Assembly: GCF_000428825.1 (NCBI RefSeq) | Contig: NZ_AUAR01000002.1 | Span: 1 to 64,000 of the forward strand | Direction of reading: 5' to 3' | DNA length: 64,000 nt | DNA from: Desulfomicrobium escambiense DSM 10707 | GTDB lineage: Bacteria; Desulfobacterota; Desulfovibrionia; Desulfovibrionales; Desulfomicrobiaceae | Shown: one piece after another, positions 1 through 7,626 of the stretch | How the letters are laid out: each line of letters begins with the position of its first letter | Numbering within the stretch: the stretch's first letter is position 1 | Notes under the pieces: generated by a model | What the model saw: only the letters and a program-made list of their open reading frames with translations | The model's database searches: none | What the model was told of the DNA's origin: nothing | Program-made: the position numbers and the translations under genes

Positions 1-96
1 GACCAGCTGCCCCGCTTCTTCCAGACCGAACTCCTGCCGCCCCACAACGTCGGTTGGGATTACACCGCGGAAGAACTGCAGGCCGCAAAGGTCTAG
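1..96 (+). CDS. C-terminal tail of an aldehyde ferredoxin oxidoreductase-like protein (5' truncated)
   Basis: The first 31 codons read open in frame 1 from the window edge to a TAG. The peptide contains LPRFFQTELLPPHNVGWDY followed by an acidic, helical end. A short terminal segment of the form 'LP..F..E.LPPHN...D...EEL' is what I remember from the C-terminus of many tungsten aldehyde ferredoxin oxidoreductases in sulfate reducers. The assignment rests on this short match alone, since the catalytic part lies outside the window. A strong terminator follows 26 nt downstream, so this is the last gene of its transcript. Another oxidoreductase with a similar tail is possible. Confidence 0.4.
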   Translation, partial: DQLPRFFQTELLPPHNVGWDYTAEELQAAKV

Positions 97-122
97 CCCT
101 CGGTTCAAGGACCTACCAACGA

Positions 123-156
123 CGAATCCCCGCTCACAAGGCGGGGATTCGTTTTT
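123..156 (+). terminator. Rho-independent terminator
   Basis: Perfect 11-bp stem (CGAATCCCCGC at 123-133 pairing with 141-151) with a 7-nt loop, followed by five T on the plus strand. It ends the transcript of the truncated gene at the left edge and separates it from the convergent CLC gene. Confidence 0.9.
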
Positions 157-199
157 CCGGCCACAGGCCCGAACCGAGGCGGCTGACGCCCTGGCAGTT

Positions 200-2017
200 T
201 CAGGCCTGCGCCTTCATTGCCTTGAGCGTCACGGCGTAGGCCGTGAAGACATCCTCCCTGGCCAGCATCCCCAAGACCTTTGTCGGGTCCTCGCTGTCCA
301 CGACAGGCAACTGCGCCAGGTCGGACTCCACGAACTTCAGCAGAGCCGTGTACAGGTCCTCGTCGGGGCGCAACAGCACGGCCTTGCGCGCGACGTCGCC
401 GGCCACCAGCAGCTCGCACAGGCTCTCCTCGTACAGGACCTTGCGCAGGTCCTGTACCGCCAGAATGCCCGTTATCCTGTCGTCAGCGCCGCGCACCGGG
501 AAGCAGAGCTCGCTCGCGTTGACGATGATGTCCGTCAGGGCCCCGAAGTGCGTGCCCTCCTCCACGATGCTGACCCGGCCGGGCTTGTAGTGGTCCCGGA
601 CCTGCTCCCGCTCCAGAATGTTTATGGTCGCGTCGCTGACGTGGGCCGGGGACTCGAACTTGTTGTCCACCTGATTCTCGTAGAGCGACACGTTGCGCCC
701 CAGGACCAGGGTCACGGCCGAGGCCAGCATGAGGGGCGCCAGCAGCCCGTAGCCCTGGGTCAGCTCGCAGACCATGACCAGGGGCCCGATGGGCGCGTTG
801 GCCACGCCGGAAAAGAAGGCGGCCATGCCCACCAGCACGTAACCGCCCGGCTCCGTGACCACGCCGGGAAAAAAGCGCTGTCCGAGAGTGCCGACCACGC
901 CGCCGCTCATGCCGCCGACGAAGAGGGCCGGGGCGAACATGCCGCCGCTCATGCCCGAGCCTATGACCAACGAGGTGGCCAGGGTCTTGCCGACTACCAT
1001 TCCAATCATCATGGCTACGGAGAGCTTGCCGAGCATGGCCAGCTCAAGCCAGCCGGTGCCGCCGCCCAGCAATTCGGGGAAGGCGACTCCCAGTGCGGCC
1101 ATGCCGAATCCCCCCAGCGTCATGGCCGGGATGAAGCCGAAGCGGTCCGTCAGAGGCCAGAACACCCTGTATTTGATGGCCCGGAAGGTGCTCACATAGA
1201 ACCAGCCCGAAACCGCGCAAACCAGTCCCAGCAAGGCGTAAACGGGCAGCTCGCGGATATCCGAGAACTCGAATTTGGGGATCCCGAAAATGGGCTCGGA
1301 TCCGAATATCAGGGTAAAGATGGAGTAGGAGACCACCGAAGACAGAATGGAGGGCAGCAGGGCTTCGGCCTCGAAGTCCTCGCGATAGATGACCTCCACG
1401 GCCGTGAGCGCCCCCCCGAGGGGCGCGCGGAAAATGGCCCCGAGCCCGCCTGCGGCGCCGGCCAGAAGCATGATGCGACGTTCCTTGACCGAAAGCCGGA
1501 GTTTCCCGGCCAGCCAGGAACCGAAGCCCGCCCCGAGCAGGGAAATGGGTCCCTCTCGACCGGCGCTGCCCCCGGCGGCGATGGTCAGCACGGACGTCCC
1601 GACCCGGATGAGGGGCACCACCGGGGCAAGATGCCCTTCCTGGCGATGGAAGCACTTGATCATGGAGTCCGTGCCGTCGGTGCCGCCATGGCGGGTCTGG
1701 GGCACGAAACGGTGGACCAGCCACCCGGTCAGAAGGCCCACGCCGCCCAGAAAGAGAAAGAGCAGCCAGGGCTTGTAGGTGCCGGGATCACCGGACATGA
1801 GCTGCTCGCCGGCGGGAACGGGCAGAGAGAAGCCCGCCAAGTGGCGCAGCAGCAGGTGGCCCAGGGCTTCGACGCCGACGTAGAACGCCACGGCGCCAAG
1901 ACCCGTCAGGGCCCCGACGACCACGCCCAGGGCCAGCCACTTGAAGCTCAGGATGGAATGATAGCTGCGGACCAGGTCCGTATAGGGCCGGAAGAGGATG
2001 CGGAGAAACGCGCGCAT
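200..2017 (-). CDS. CLC-family chloride channel/transporter with C-terminal CBS pair
   Basis: A 605-residue membrane protein of the CLC family, which moves chloride or related anions across the inner membrane. The N-terminal ~440 residues are a multi-helix CLC core and the last ~150 are two CBS domains, probably nucleotide-sensing. The gating-glutamate motif GREGP is at 153-157, a GMSGGMFAP segment matches the GxFxP filter element, and SLYENQ fits the central tyrosine. The first filter element is not GSGIP but a GGTDGTD stretch near 111-117. By alignment to CLC-ec1, the internal proton glutamate (E203) is Val209 here (FRAPLGGALTAVEV), which favours channel-like rather than H+-coupled behaviour. 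It lies 8 nt downstream of ribF on the same strand, probably co-transcribed. Confidence 0.9.
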   Translation of the reverse strand: MRAFLRILFRPYTDLVRSYHSILSFKWLALGVVVGALTGLGAVAFYVGVEALGHLLLRHLAGFSLPVPAGEQLMSGDPGTYKPWLLFLFLGGVGLLTGWLVHRFVPQTRHGGTDGTDSMIKCFHRQEGHLAPVVPLIRVGTSVLTIAAGGSAGREGPISLLGAGFGSWLAGKLRLSVKERRIMLLAGAAGGLGAIFRAPLGGALTAVEVIYREDFEAEALLPSILSSVVSYSIFTLIFGSEPIFGIPKFEFSDIRELPVYALLGLVCAVSGWFYVSTFRAIKYRVFWPLTDRFGFIPAMTLGGFGMAALGVAFPELLGGGTGWLELAMLGKLSVAMMIGMVVGKTLATSLVIGSGMSGGMFAPALFVGGMSGGVVGTLGQRFFPGVVTEPGGYVLVGMAAFFSGVANAPIGPLVMVCELTQGYGLLAPLMLASAVTLVLGRNVSLYENQVDNKFESPAHVSDATINILEREQVRDHYKPGRVSIVEEGTHFGALTDIIVNASELCFPVRGADDRITGILAVQDLRKVLYEESLCELLVAGDVARKAVLLRPDEDLYTALLKFVESDLAQLPVVDSEDPTKVLGMLAREDVFTAYAVTLKAMKAQA

Positions 2018-2025
2018 GAAAACCC

Positions 2026-2970
2026 TCAGACCAGGCGGGCTTCGGGCAGGGCCAGGATGGTCCGCCCCAAGGCAACGTCCTTGCCTATCTGGGATTTGAG
2101 TTCGTCGAGGCTGGAAAACTTGCGCTCCCCGCGCAGACGCTGCACGAAATGAACCTTGAGGGTCTTGCCGTAGAGGTCCCGGTCCAGATCGAGGACATGC
2201 ACCTCGACCGAGAGCACATCATTGCCGAAGGTGGGGTTGTACCCGATATTGGCCACGGCCTGATGGACCTGACCGTCAAGCTCGGCCCAGCAGCAGTAAA
2301 CGCCCGTCTTGGGGAACAACTCGTCCACAAGATGGACGTTGGCCGTGGGAAAGCCCAGCAGCCTGCCGCCGCGGTTCTGACCGTGCACGACGGCGCCGGA
2401 AACGCGATAGAACCGACCCAGAAGCGGCTTGGCCGCCCAGACGTCGCCGGCCTCGACCAGATCGCGGATGCGCGTCGAACTGACGATGGCCTGGTCGACC
2501 ATAACCGGCTCCAACTGCTCCACGCCGAAACCCCACTGCTTCCCGAGCACCGTCAGCAGCCCGTAGTTCCCGGCGCGGCCTTTGCCGAAGGCGTAGTCGT
2601 AGCCGATGACAAGCTCCCTGACCTGGAGTCCCTCCACCAGGATGCGACGCACGAACTCCGCAGGATCCATGCTCGCCAGCTCCTGGTTGAACTCCAGACA
2701 AAGCAGGTGATCGATGCCCAGGGCCTTGATCAGCTCGGCCCGCTGCTCGTAGAGCGTGATGAACGGGGGCGTCTTCTTGCCCGTGAAAAAACGCAGGGGG
2801 TGCGGTTCGAAGGTGATGACCACGGACGGAACGCCAAGGCCGGCGGCCAGGTCCCGCACGCGGGCAATCAGTCGCTGGTGTCCGATGTGGACCCCGTCGA
2901 AATTGCCGATAGTGACGCAGGACCCCTTTTCCAGGCCGCCGATCTGGTCCGGCCATGTGACGCAATGCAT
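2026..2970 (-). CDS. ribF: Bifunctional riboflavin kinase / FMN adenylyltransferase
   Basis: A 314-residue enzyme that converts riboflavin to FMN and then FAD in the cytoplasm. The N-terminal nucleotidyltransferase half carries GNFDGVHIGH (22-31, the HIGH-type motif) and SSTRIRDLVEAGD. The C-terminal flavokinase half has RGGRLLGFPTAN and a conserved NPTFG segment. The length is usual for RibF. The ATG at 2970 is preceded by GGGAGGGAG. It is the first gene of a two-gene unit with the CLC channel and is separated from the plus-strand tRNA-Leu by an AT-rich stretch that must hold divergent promoters. Confidence 0.96.
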   Translation of the reverse strand: MHCVTWPDQIGGLEKGSCVTIGNFDGVHIGHQRLIARVRDLAAGLGVPSVVITFEPHPLRFFTGKKTPPFITLYEQRAELIKALGIDHLLCLEFNQELASMDPAEFVRRILVEGLQVRELVIGYDYAFGKGRAGNYGLLTVLGKQWGFGVEQLEPVMVDQAIVSSTRIRDLVEAGDVWAAKPLLGRFYRVSGAVVHGQNRGGRLLGFPTANVHLVDELFPKTGVYCCWAELDGQVHQAVANIGYNPTFGNDVLSVEVHVLDLDRDLYGKTLKVHFVQRLRGERKFSSLDELKSQIGKDVALGRTILALPEARLV

Positions 2971-3127
2971 GTAATGTCTCCCTCCCGAAAACAGGCTGCC
3001 TCGCCTCTATACCAAAAGAACCCAGGCTTCAACAAAGGTCGTCCCGAAGGAAAATCTCGACGCTCCATTCATAATAATATGAAATAATGAGTAAAATAAT
3101 TTTATTAAAAAAATCTGAACAAAACGC

Positions 3128-3156
3128 TTGCCAAAGGTAGGCCTCTCACATAAACA
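3128..3156 (+). promoter_or_regulatory. Possible sigma70-type promoter for tRNA-Leu
   Basis: TTGCCA at 3128-3133 and an A/T-rich CATAAACA at 3149-3156 lie just upstream of the tRNA in an unusually AT-rich segment. The -10 match is weak and the spacer ambiguous (15 or 17 nt), so this is a position-based guess. Confidence 0.3.
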
Positions 3157-3171
3157 CGCTTCTCACGTCAC

Positions 3172-3258
3172 GCCGAAGTGGTGGAATTGGTAGACACGCT
3201 AGGTTCAGGGTCTAGTCGGGGTTCCCCGGTGGAGGTTCGAGTCCTCTCTTCGGCACCA
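3172..3258 (+). tRNA. tRNA-Leu (anticodon CAG)
   Basis: An 87-nt tRNA including an encoded CCA end. The acceptor GCCGAAG (3172-3178) pairs with CTTCGGC (3248-3254), followed by A73 and CCA. The anticodon stem CTAGG/TCTAG encloses loop TTCAGGG, giving anticodon CAG, which reads CUG leucine codons. A long variable arm (CGGGG TT CCCCG) is typical of class II leucine tRNAs. The GGTTCGAGTCC T-arm is intact. Confidence 0.97.
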
Positions 3259-3265
3259 GAAAGTC

Positions 3266-3307
3266 AAAGGGTTGCAGCAGAAATGCCGCAACCCTTTTTC
3301 TTTTTTT
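3266..3307 (+). terminator. Rho-independent terminator of tRNA-Leu
   Basis: Stem AAAGGGTTGC (3266-3275) pairs with GCAACCCTTT (3288-3297), 12-nt loop, followed by TTC and seven more T. It starts only 8 nt after the tRNA CCA, so the tRNA is a single-gene transcript. Confidence 0.92.
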
Positions 3308-3468
3308 CCGGACGTGGCCACTGTCCGAGAAGTACGCCGGGGCCGGGCATGATTACGATTGAACCTAAGGCCTGCCCCCCCGAAACGGTTGCTGAAGGCG
3401 AGGGGAATTTCGTAGATGTATGACGACACCGACGAGGACGACAACCCCGATCATTTCAGGAGCCTATA

Positions 3469-4230
3469 ATGCGCCCGAGTCTTTGGAAAAACATGTTCCG
3501 GCTTCTTGCAGCCATGCTCGTGCTGCCTTCCGTCTCGTCGGCGCAGCCGCTGGAAGTCCTCTACTTTGAATACCCGCCCTACTACCACGCTCTGCCGGAC
3601 GGACGGGCGGCGGGACTGATTGTCGATCTGGCCGGCAGGGTGTTCGCCAAGGCGGGTGTCGAGGCCGAATTCCACTTCGTACCGGCCAAGCGGATCCTGC
3701 TCGACATCCAAACCGGCCAGCCCGTCGCGTCCCTGGGTTGGTTCAAAACGCCGGAGCGCGAAGAATTCGCCCGCTTCTCCCTGCCCATTTACATCAACCG
3801 ACCCGTCGGCGTGTTCTTTTTGCGCGAAAAGGAGGACCTGTTCCGTCCCTACAAGACCCTTGAAGCGCTGATGGCGGACGGAAAGCTCTTGATGGGCAGG
3901 GTCGCCGGCTTGTCTGACGGGCCGCAGATCGACGCCATTCTGGCCAAATACCCCGACAGAATCGTCCACGTCACGGCAGATTCGGTACGCCTGACCAAAA
4001 TGCTCGAATCCGGCCGGTTCGATTTCTTCCTGCTCCCGCCGGAAGAGATCGACGCCCTGCTGCACGAAGCGCAGGCCTCGCCTGAAAATTTCGCCCTCAA
4101 GGCCATGAGCGACATCCCCCAGGGCAACAGCAGGCACATCATGTACGCAAAGACCGTCGACGACGCCCTGATCCGCAAGGTTGACCAGGCCATCCTCACC
4201 GAGATCGGGGATATCGCCCCGAAGCCGTAA
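3469..4230 (+). CDS. Periplasmic solute-binding protein (SBP_bac_3-like)
   Basis: A 253-residue exported protein resembling the substrate-binding domain of polar amino acid ABC transporters. The signal peptide has a basic start (MRPSLWKNMFR), a hydrophobic core and a likely cleavage after SVSSA. The mature part contains the usual EYPPYYHALPDGRAAGL-type opening and a LGWFKTPEREEFARFS segment ('T.ERE..f.FS'), characteristic of this fold. No permease or ATPase gene is adjacent, so it is an orphan, as is common in Desulfovibrionales. It may act as a sensory or scavenging binding protein. AGGAG precedes the ATG. The ligand cannot be predicted. Confidence 0.8.
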   Translation: MRPSLWKNMFRLLAAMLVLPSVSSAQPLEVLYFEYPPYYHALPDGRAAGLIVDLAGRVFAKAGVEAEFHFVPAKRILLDIQTGQPVASLGWFKTPEREEFARFSLPIYINRPVGVFFLREKEDLFRPYKTLEALMADGKLLMGRVAGLSDGPQIDAILAKYPDRIVHVTADSVRLTKMLESGRFDFFLLPPEEIDALLHEAQASPENFALKAMSDIPQGNSRHIMYAKTVDDALIRKVDQAILTEIGDIAPKP

Positions 4231-4258
4231 TCCGCCGATGCGGCTGAGTCCGGGACGT

Positions 4259-5116
4259 TTACCGCAGGGCCCGTTCGAGAGCCTTGGGCAGGAAAGGAAG
4301 GAGTTCGGCCACGCCGCAGGCCGGCGTGGGGTCGGCCAAAAGGCCCAACAGCCGATTGGTCAGCGCCGCGATCCGGCACGACTCGGGGACATCCATGCCG
4401 GAAGCCAGAAGTGCGGTGACAAGCCCCGTCAGGGTATCCCCCGTGCCGCCGATGTGCTCCATGGCGGGAGTGTCGGGTTCGTTCAGCGTCGCCACGACCC
4501 GCCCGCAGGCGACCACATAGTCCGTTTGGCCCTTGACCAGCAGATGCCGTGCGGCGTTCTCGCCTGCGTGGGCCGCCGCGATCAGCTCCGGAACCCGCTC
4601 GTCCTCCTGGAGCAGGAACCCCCGCGTGTAGAACGGATGAGGGGCCGCCTCGTCGGCCAGGAAGGCCATTTCACCGACATCGGGAGTGAACAGGTCGTAG
4701 TGCGAGGCGTAGCCGCTCATCTTGGCAGCGTACATGAACCCTGCGTCGGCGACCAGCAGCGGGCGGTGGGCAAGCCCCTCCAGTCCCCAGAGAATCCTGT
4801 TGTGCCAGACGACATCCGGCATGAGATAATGAAAGGTCACCCCGGCATGACGGACCAGGCCAACGTCCCCGACAAGTCGCGCGTACAGGGCGCGACTGCC
4901 CTCGCCCGTCCCGGTGTCGCCGACGAGCAGGGCCTCGGGCGGCTCGACGCCCAGCACCAGGGCCGCCGCATGGGCCGTGGCCATAAGGGCCGGCGTCCCC
5001 CTGGCCACACCCACGGAAACGCCGCCCATGTCGATCTCCCGACCCCGGACGGCATACGCCCCCCAGGCCAGGCCAAAATCCTGTCTGGGCACGGTGCCGA
5101 CGATCAGCCACGACAT
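4259..5116 (-). CDS. Carbohydrate kinase-fold protein (NAD(P)H-hydrate dehydratase/ribokinase-like) of a selenium-type locus
   Basis: A 285-residue protein related to the ribokinase-like superfamily, closest in style to ADP/ATP-dependent NAD(P)HX dehydratases. Near the C-terminus it has GGTGDTLTGL, the anion-hole motif with the catalytic Asp, and before it a DLFTPDVGEMAFL segment of the 'TPn.gE...L' type. I chose the start MSWLIVGTV at 5116 because GAGGAGGCGAG precedes it; an ATG at 5161 would extend 45 nt into the upstream gene. It is the last gene of the operon with the DUF3343 protein, TusA/YedF and YedE. The substrate is not known. A role in repairing or charging a small metabolite for selenium/sulfur handling is inference from context. 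Confidence 0.7.
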   Translation of the reverse strand: MSWLIVGTVPRQDFGLAWGAYAVRGREIDMGGVSVGVARGTPALMATAHAAALVLGVEPPEALLVGDTGTGEGSRALYARLVGDVGLVRHAGVTFHYLMPDVVWHNRILWGLEGLAHRPLLVADAGFMYAAKMSGYASHYDLFTPDVGEMAFLADEAAPHPFYTRGFLLQEDERVPELIAAAHAGENAARHLLVKGQTDYVVACGRVVATLNEPDTPAMEHIGGTGDTLTGLVTALLASGMDVPESCRIAALTNRLLGLLADPTPACGVAELLPFLPKALERALR

Positions 5117-5652
5117 ACGCGTCTCGCCTCCTCGAAGGCCAGCTGCAGGGCATAGCCGCACAGAGTCTGTCCCAGACTGCGGGGCTCGGGCGCGTCGTCA
5201 AGGGTCTTGCCGACGAGCGCTTCCGCCAGAAAGGGCACATCCGGGCATCCGCCGCCGGACACGTTGACGATGCGCTGGTCCCGCCGGTCCACGGTGACCT
5301 TCATGTTGGCGGCGCGAACCATCAGGTAGGGCCCCAGCTCCTTGATGCGGTACAGCGAGACCGCCTCGAGCAGATGGTCCTGGGCCACGGCCACGCGCAG
5401 CGGCTGGAGGTTGCCATCCGCCAGCGCCTCCCGCACCCGCATCTCCTCCACCAGCAGGAATTCGACAACCATGTCGCACCCCTGGCGCAAATCCGGCGGC
5501 GGCCCCTTGACCGCCACCTCCAGCCCGGCCCGGCGCAGGACCGCCTCGGCCTTGATGACCTCGCCGGTGCTCGGGAACAGGAGCATCCCCTTGTCCGAAA
5601 GCCCCTGGACGGGCCGGGGCCTGCGGGCAAGGAGATTGCGCAGCCACGTCAT
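5104..5652 (-). CDS. DUF3343 (putative Se/S carrier-like) protein with extra C-terminal domain
   Basis: A 182-residue protein. Residues ~20-70 (LLFPSTGEVIKAEAVLRRAG then KGPPPDLRQGCDMVVEF) match DUF3343, a small ferredoxin-like family found with selenium genes and proposed as a Se/S carrier. The conserved Cys is in RQGCDMVVEF. The second ~100 residues are an additional domain with VNVSGGGCPDVPFLAEAL and a Cys-containing tail, which I do not recognise. Typical DUF3343 proteins are ~75-90 residues, so this is a roughly doubled version. The 3' end overlaps the kinase-like gene by 13 nt and the 5' end overlaps tusA/yedF by 4 nt (ATGA), implying translational coupling. Confidence 0.75.
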   Translation of the reverse strand: MTWLRNLLARRPRPVQGLSDKGMLLFPSTGEVIKAEAVLRRAGLEVAVKGPPPDLRQGCDMVVEFLLVEEMRVREALADGNLQPLRVAVAQDHLLEAVSLYRIKELGPYLMVRAANMKVTVDRRDQRIVNVSGGGCPDVPFLAEALVGKTLDDAPEPRSLGQTLCGYALQLAFEEARRVCRG

Positions 5653-5867
5653 GATTTGACCAGCGCCAGCCTGAACTCCCCGCCGGCGAGCTCGTCGACG
5701 GCCACCTCCCAGCCCTGGCTCCGCGCAGCCCGGGAAACGTTTTCCCGACTGGCGTCATTGTCCACAAGGACCTCGAGTTCCCCGGCCCCTGCCGCACGCA
5801 TGGCCTGTACGGCCATGAGCACCGGCTGGGGGCAGGACAATCCCCTGGCGTCCACTGTCTGTTTCAT
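5649..5867 (-). CDS. yedF: TusA/SirA-family sulfurtransferase-like protein (YedF type)
   Basis: A 72-residue TusA-fold protein. The active-site motif DARGLSCPQPVL holds the conserved Cys12 followed by the CPxP signature, which in TusA carries a persulfide. Next to YedE this paralog is normally called YedF and is tied to selenium metabolism. Length is typical of the TusA domain alone; the longer YedF C-terminal domain is absent, but DUF3343 is supplied by the next gene. GGGGAGG precedes the ATG. It sits 12 nt after yedE and overlaps the following gene by 4 nt. Confidence 0.85.
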   Translation of the reverse strand: MKQTVDARGLSCPQPVLMAVQAMRAAGAGELEVLVDNDASRENVSRAARSQGWEVAVDELAGGEFRLALVKS

Positions 5868-5879
5868 CGCCGACCTCCC

Positions 5880-6968
5880 CTATTTCCGATTCGTGAATCC
5901 GATGAAGATCAACACGGCCATGCCGATGACGACCCCGGCCAGGCCGTGGGGGCCAAGCCCCTGAGGCGAACTGGCCAGGCCGAAATTATGCGCCACGCCG
6001 GCGCCCACGAGGGAGCCCAGCACGAACACCCCGGCGTCGCTGTTCCCCTCCCCGGACATGAAGAGTTGTCTGCCGGGGCATCCGCCGGCCAGGGCAAAGG
6101 CCAACCCGGCCATGAGCATACCGGCGAAATTCCAGAACCACATGGTGTGCGCCACGGGTTGGCCTTCAAATCCGGGCTTGAACTGGCCAAGGAGGACGTT
6201 GGTCGCCAATGCCGCGACCAGCAGGGCCAGAAAACCGAACATGAGGTACCATTGCCTGAAAAGCAGGACGTCACGGATGGCGCCCATGGTGCAGAACCTG
6301 CTGCGCTGGGCCAGAAATCCGATGCCCAGGCCCGCGACGAGGGAAATCGCAAGCGGGGCGTACGCCGCACCGGGCCCTTGCAGGGAGTACCAGAGAACGC
6401 CGCTTTGGGCTTCGCCGGCAACGGGCGGGAACACCACCCTCAAGGCCAGCAGACCGAGCATCAGCAGAGGCATGAGCACTCCGGCGCTGGTCGATTGCGC
6501 CTGGCTGCGCCCCAGGTTGAAACCGGCCTTGAAGAACAGGGTTCCGATCCAGACGCCGGTCACCAGGCCCAGCAGCCCGAACAGCGCGTTGCCGTCGCCG
6601 CCGGCCAGTCGGAGAATCACGCGCCAAGGACAGCCCAGGAAGACCAACGCCCCGATCATGGCGATCATGCCGAGGAAAAAACGCGTCAGCGGCGCGGACC
6701 CGCCTGTCGGCCGGAACTCCTTGAACGCCAGGGCCGCCGCGAAGGAGCCCAGCACGAAGCCGATGATTTCCGGGCGCATGTACTGCACCACCGCGGCCCG
6801 GTGCAGCCCGAGGGCGCCCGCGATGTCGCGGCCAAAGCAGGCCACGCAGATGGCCATGTTCGCCGGGTTTCCGGATTTCTGCAAAAATGCGGCAACCACC
6901 CCGATCACGGCACCCACGCACAGAATCCCTGCGGTTGTGGCAAAAACATTCTTCACCTCACGCGCCAT
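5880..6968 (-). CDS. yedE: YedE-family (FdhT-type) selenium/sulfur membrane transporter
   Basis: A 362-residue integral membrane protein of the YeeE/YedE (DUF395) family with ~10 hydrophobic helices in two related halves. Characteristic Cys motifs are present: the start region ICVACFGRDIAGALG, FLGCPWR, SRFCTMGAIRD and AGGCPGRQLF, matching the YeeE pattern of Cys residues lining a thiosulfate or selenium-species path. The version next to YedF and DUF3343 is the one annotated as a selenium metabolism transporter. I chose the ATG at 6968 because AGGAGGAG precedes it and the longer frame lacks a ribosome site; this ATG overlaps the upstream stop by 1 nt (TGATG). Confidence 0.88.
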   Translation of the reverse strand: MAREVKNVFATTAGILCVGAVIGVVAAFLQKSGNPANMAICVACFGRDIAGALGLHRAAVVQYMRPEIIGFVLGSFAAALAFKEFRPTGGSAPLTRFFLGMIAMIGALVFLGCPWRVILRLAGGDGNALFGLLGLVTGVWIGTLFFKAGFNLGRSQAQSTSAGVLMPLLMLGLLALRVVFPPVAGEAQSGVLWYSLQGPGAAYAPLAISLVAGLGIGFLAQRSRFCTMGAIRDVLLFRQWYLMFGFLALLVAALATNVLLGQFKPGFEGQPVAHTMWFWNFAGMLMAGLAFALAGGCPGRQLFMSGEGNSDAGVFVLGSLVGAGVAHNFGLASSPQGLGPHGLAGVVIGMAVLIFIGFTNRK

Positions 6969-7210
6969 CACTCTCCTCCTTTGATGTTGCCCATCCCGTC
7001 GAAGCCGGTCTCGCGAAAACTCAACGGACACGCCAGTTCGTCAGGATCGTACACGTGCTCTCCGCCACACAGCGGGCACGCCGCACGAACCTTTCCACGC
7101 AACCTCTTGCCGCCGTCCCGATCCGTTTCCAACTCCAGAGAGCCGCAAATCTCCCAACTGGCTGAAAGAAAGGACGCGGAGACGACTGGACAGAAAAAAC
7201 AAAGCTCCAT
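6968..7210 (-). CDS. Small Cys-rich (zinc-ribbon-like) protein, first gene of the yedE operon
   Basis: An 80-residue ORF starting MELCFFCPVV, with CFFC near the N-terminus and CPLCGGEHVYDPDELAC in the second half, six cysteines in all. The CxxC pairs suggest a zinc ribbon or metal/redox site. It is supported as a real gene by a GGAG site before the ATG at 7210, GC-rich codon use, and a 1-nt stop/start overlap with yedE (TGATG). I do not recognise the family. Position suggests a partner or regulator of selenium/sulfur transport, which is inference only. Confidence 0.6.
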   Translation of the reverse strand: MELCFFCPVVSASFLSASWEICGSLELETDRDGGKRLRGKVRAACPLCGGEHVYDPDELACPLSFRETGFDGMGNIKGGE

Positions 7211-7626
7211 TGACACTCCGTGTACGGACGTCGGTATGCTCAAAAAAGTACGCTTGAAAACAACAATATGTCCAATAGACATCATCAATGAATAAGTCTT
7301 GCACGCATCATGAACATAACTTCATCATGCGTCGCTTATGCCGACTGAATCGCGATGAAATTAATACACCAATTCAGACAAATATGATCCGATATACAAG
7401 CATCACTCGCGCATAATATCCTAATTTCAGTCGCTGATACAAAGCATAATGCCTTAAAAATGAGAAAGAATGCCCCGTGTCCCAGATTTGCGTCTCCAGT
7501 AACTCAAAAAAACGAAAATTGTGCATTGACAGAATCATGCCGGCCTCCCAATCTCAAGGCGGTCGCTCGCCGCGGGCAACCGGCCCCGCCTGCGACCGCC
7601 CCTGCACCCATCACAGGAATCGCGCC
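7211..7626. other. AT-rich divergent intergenic region
   Basis: About 415 nt between the minus-strand selenium operon and the plus-strand ABC exporter. Roughly 7220-7470 is strikingly AT-rich against the GC-rich surroundings and has no convincing coding frame. It must contain promoters for both directions, but no clear sigma70 or sigma54 pair stands out. An open frame can be extended upstream of the ABC ATPase to 7477, but it lacks a ribosome site and family similarity. Confidence 0.6.

Noticed and set aside
7477-7626. N-terminal extension of the ABC ATPase
   Set aside because: No ribosome site, AT-rich start and no family similarity; MTKAIHAHGL at 7627 is the natural start.
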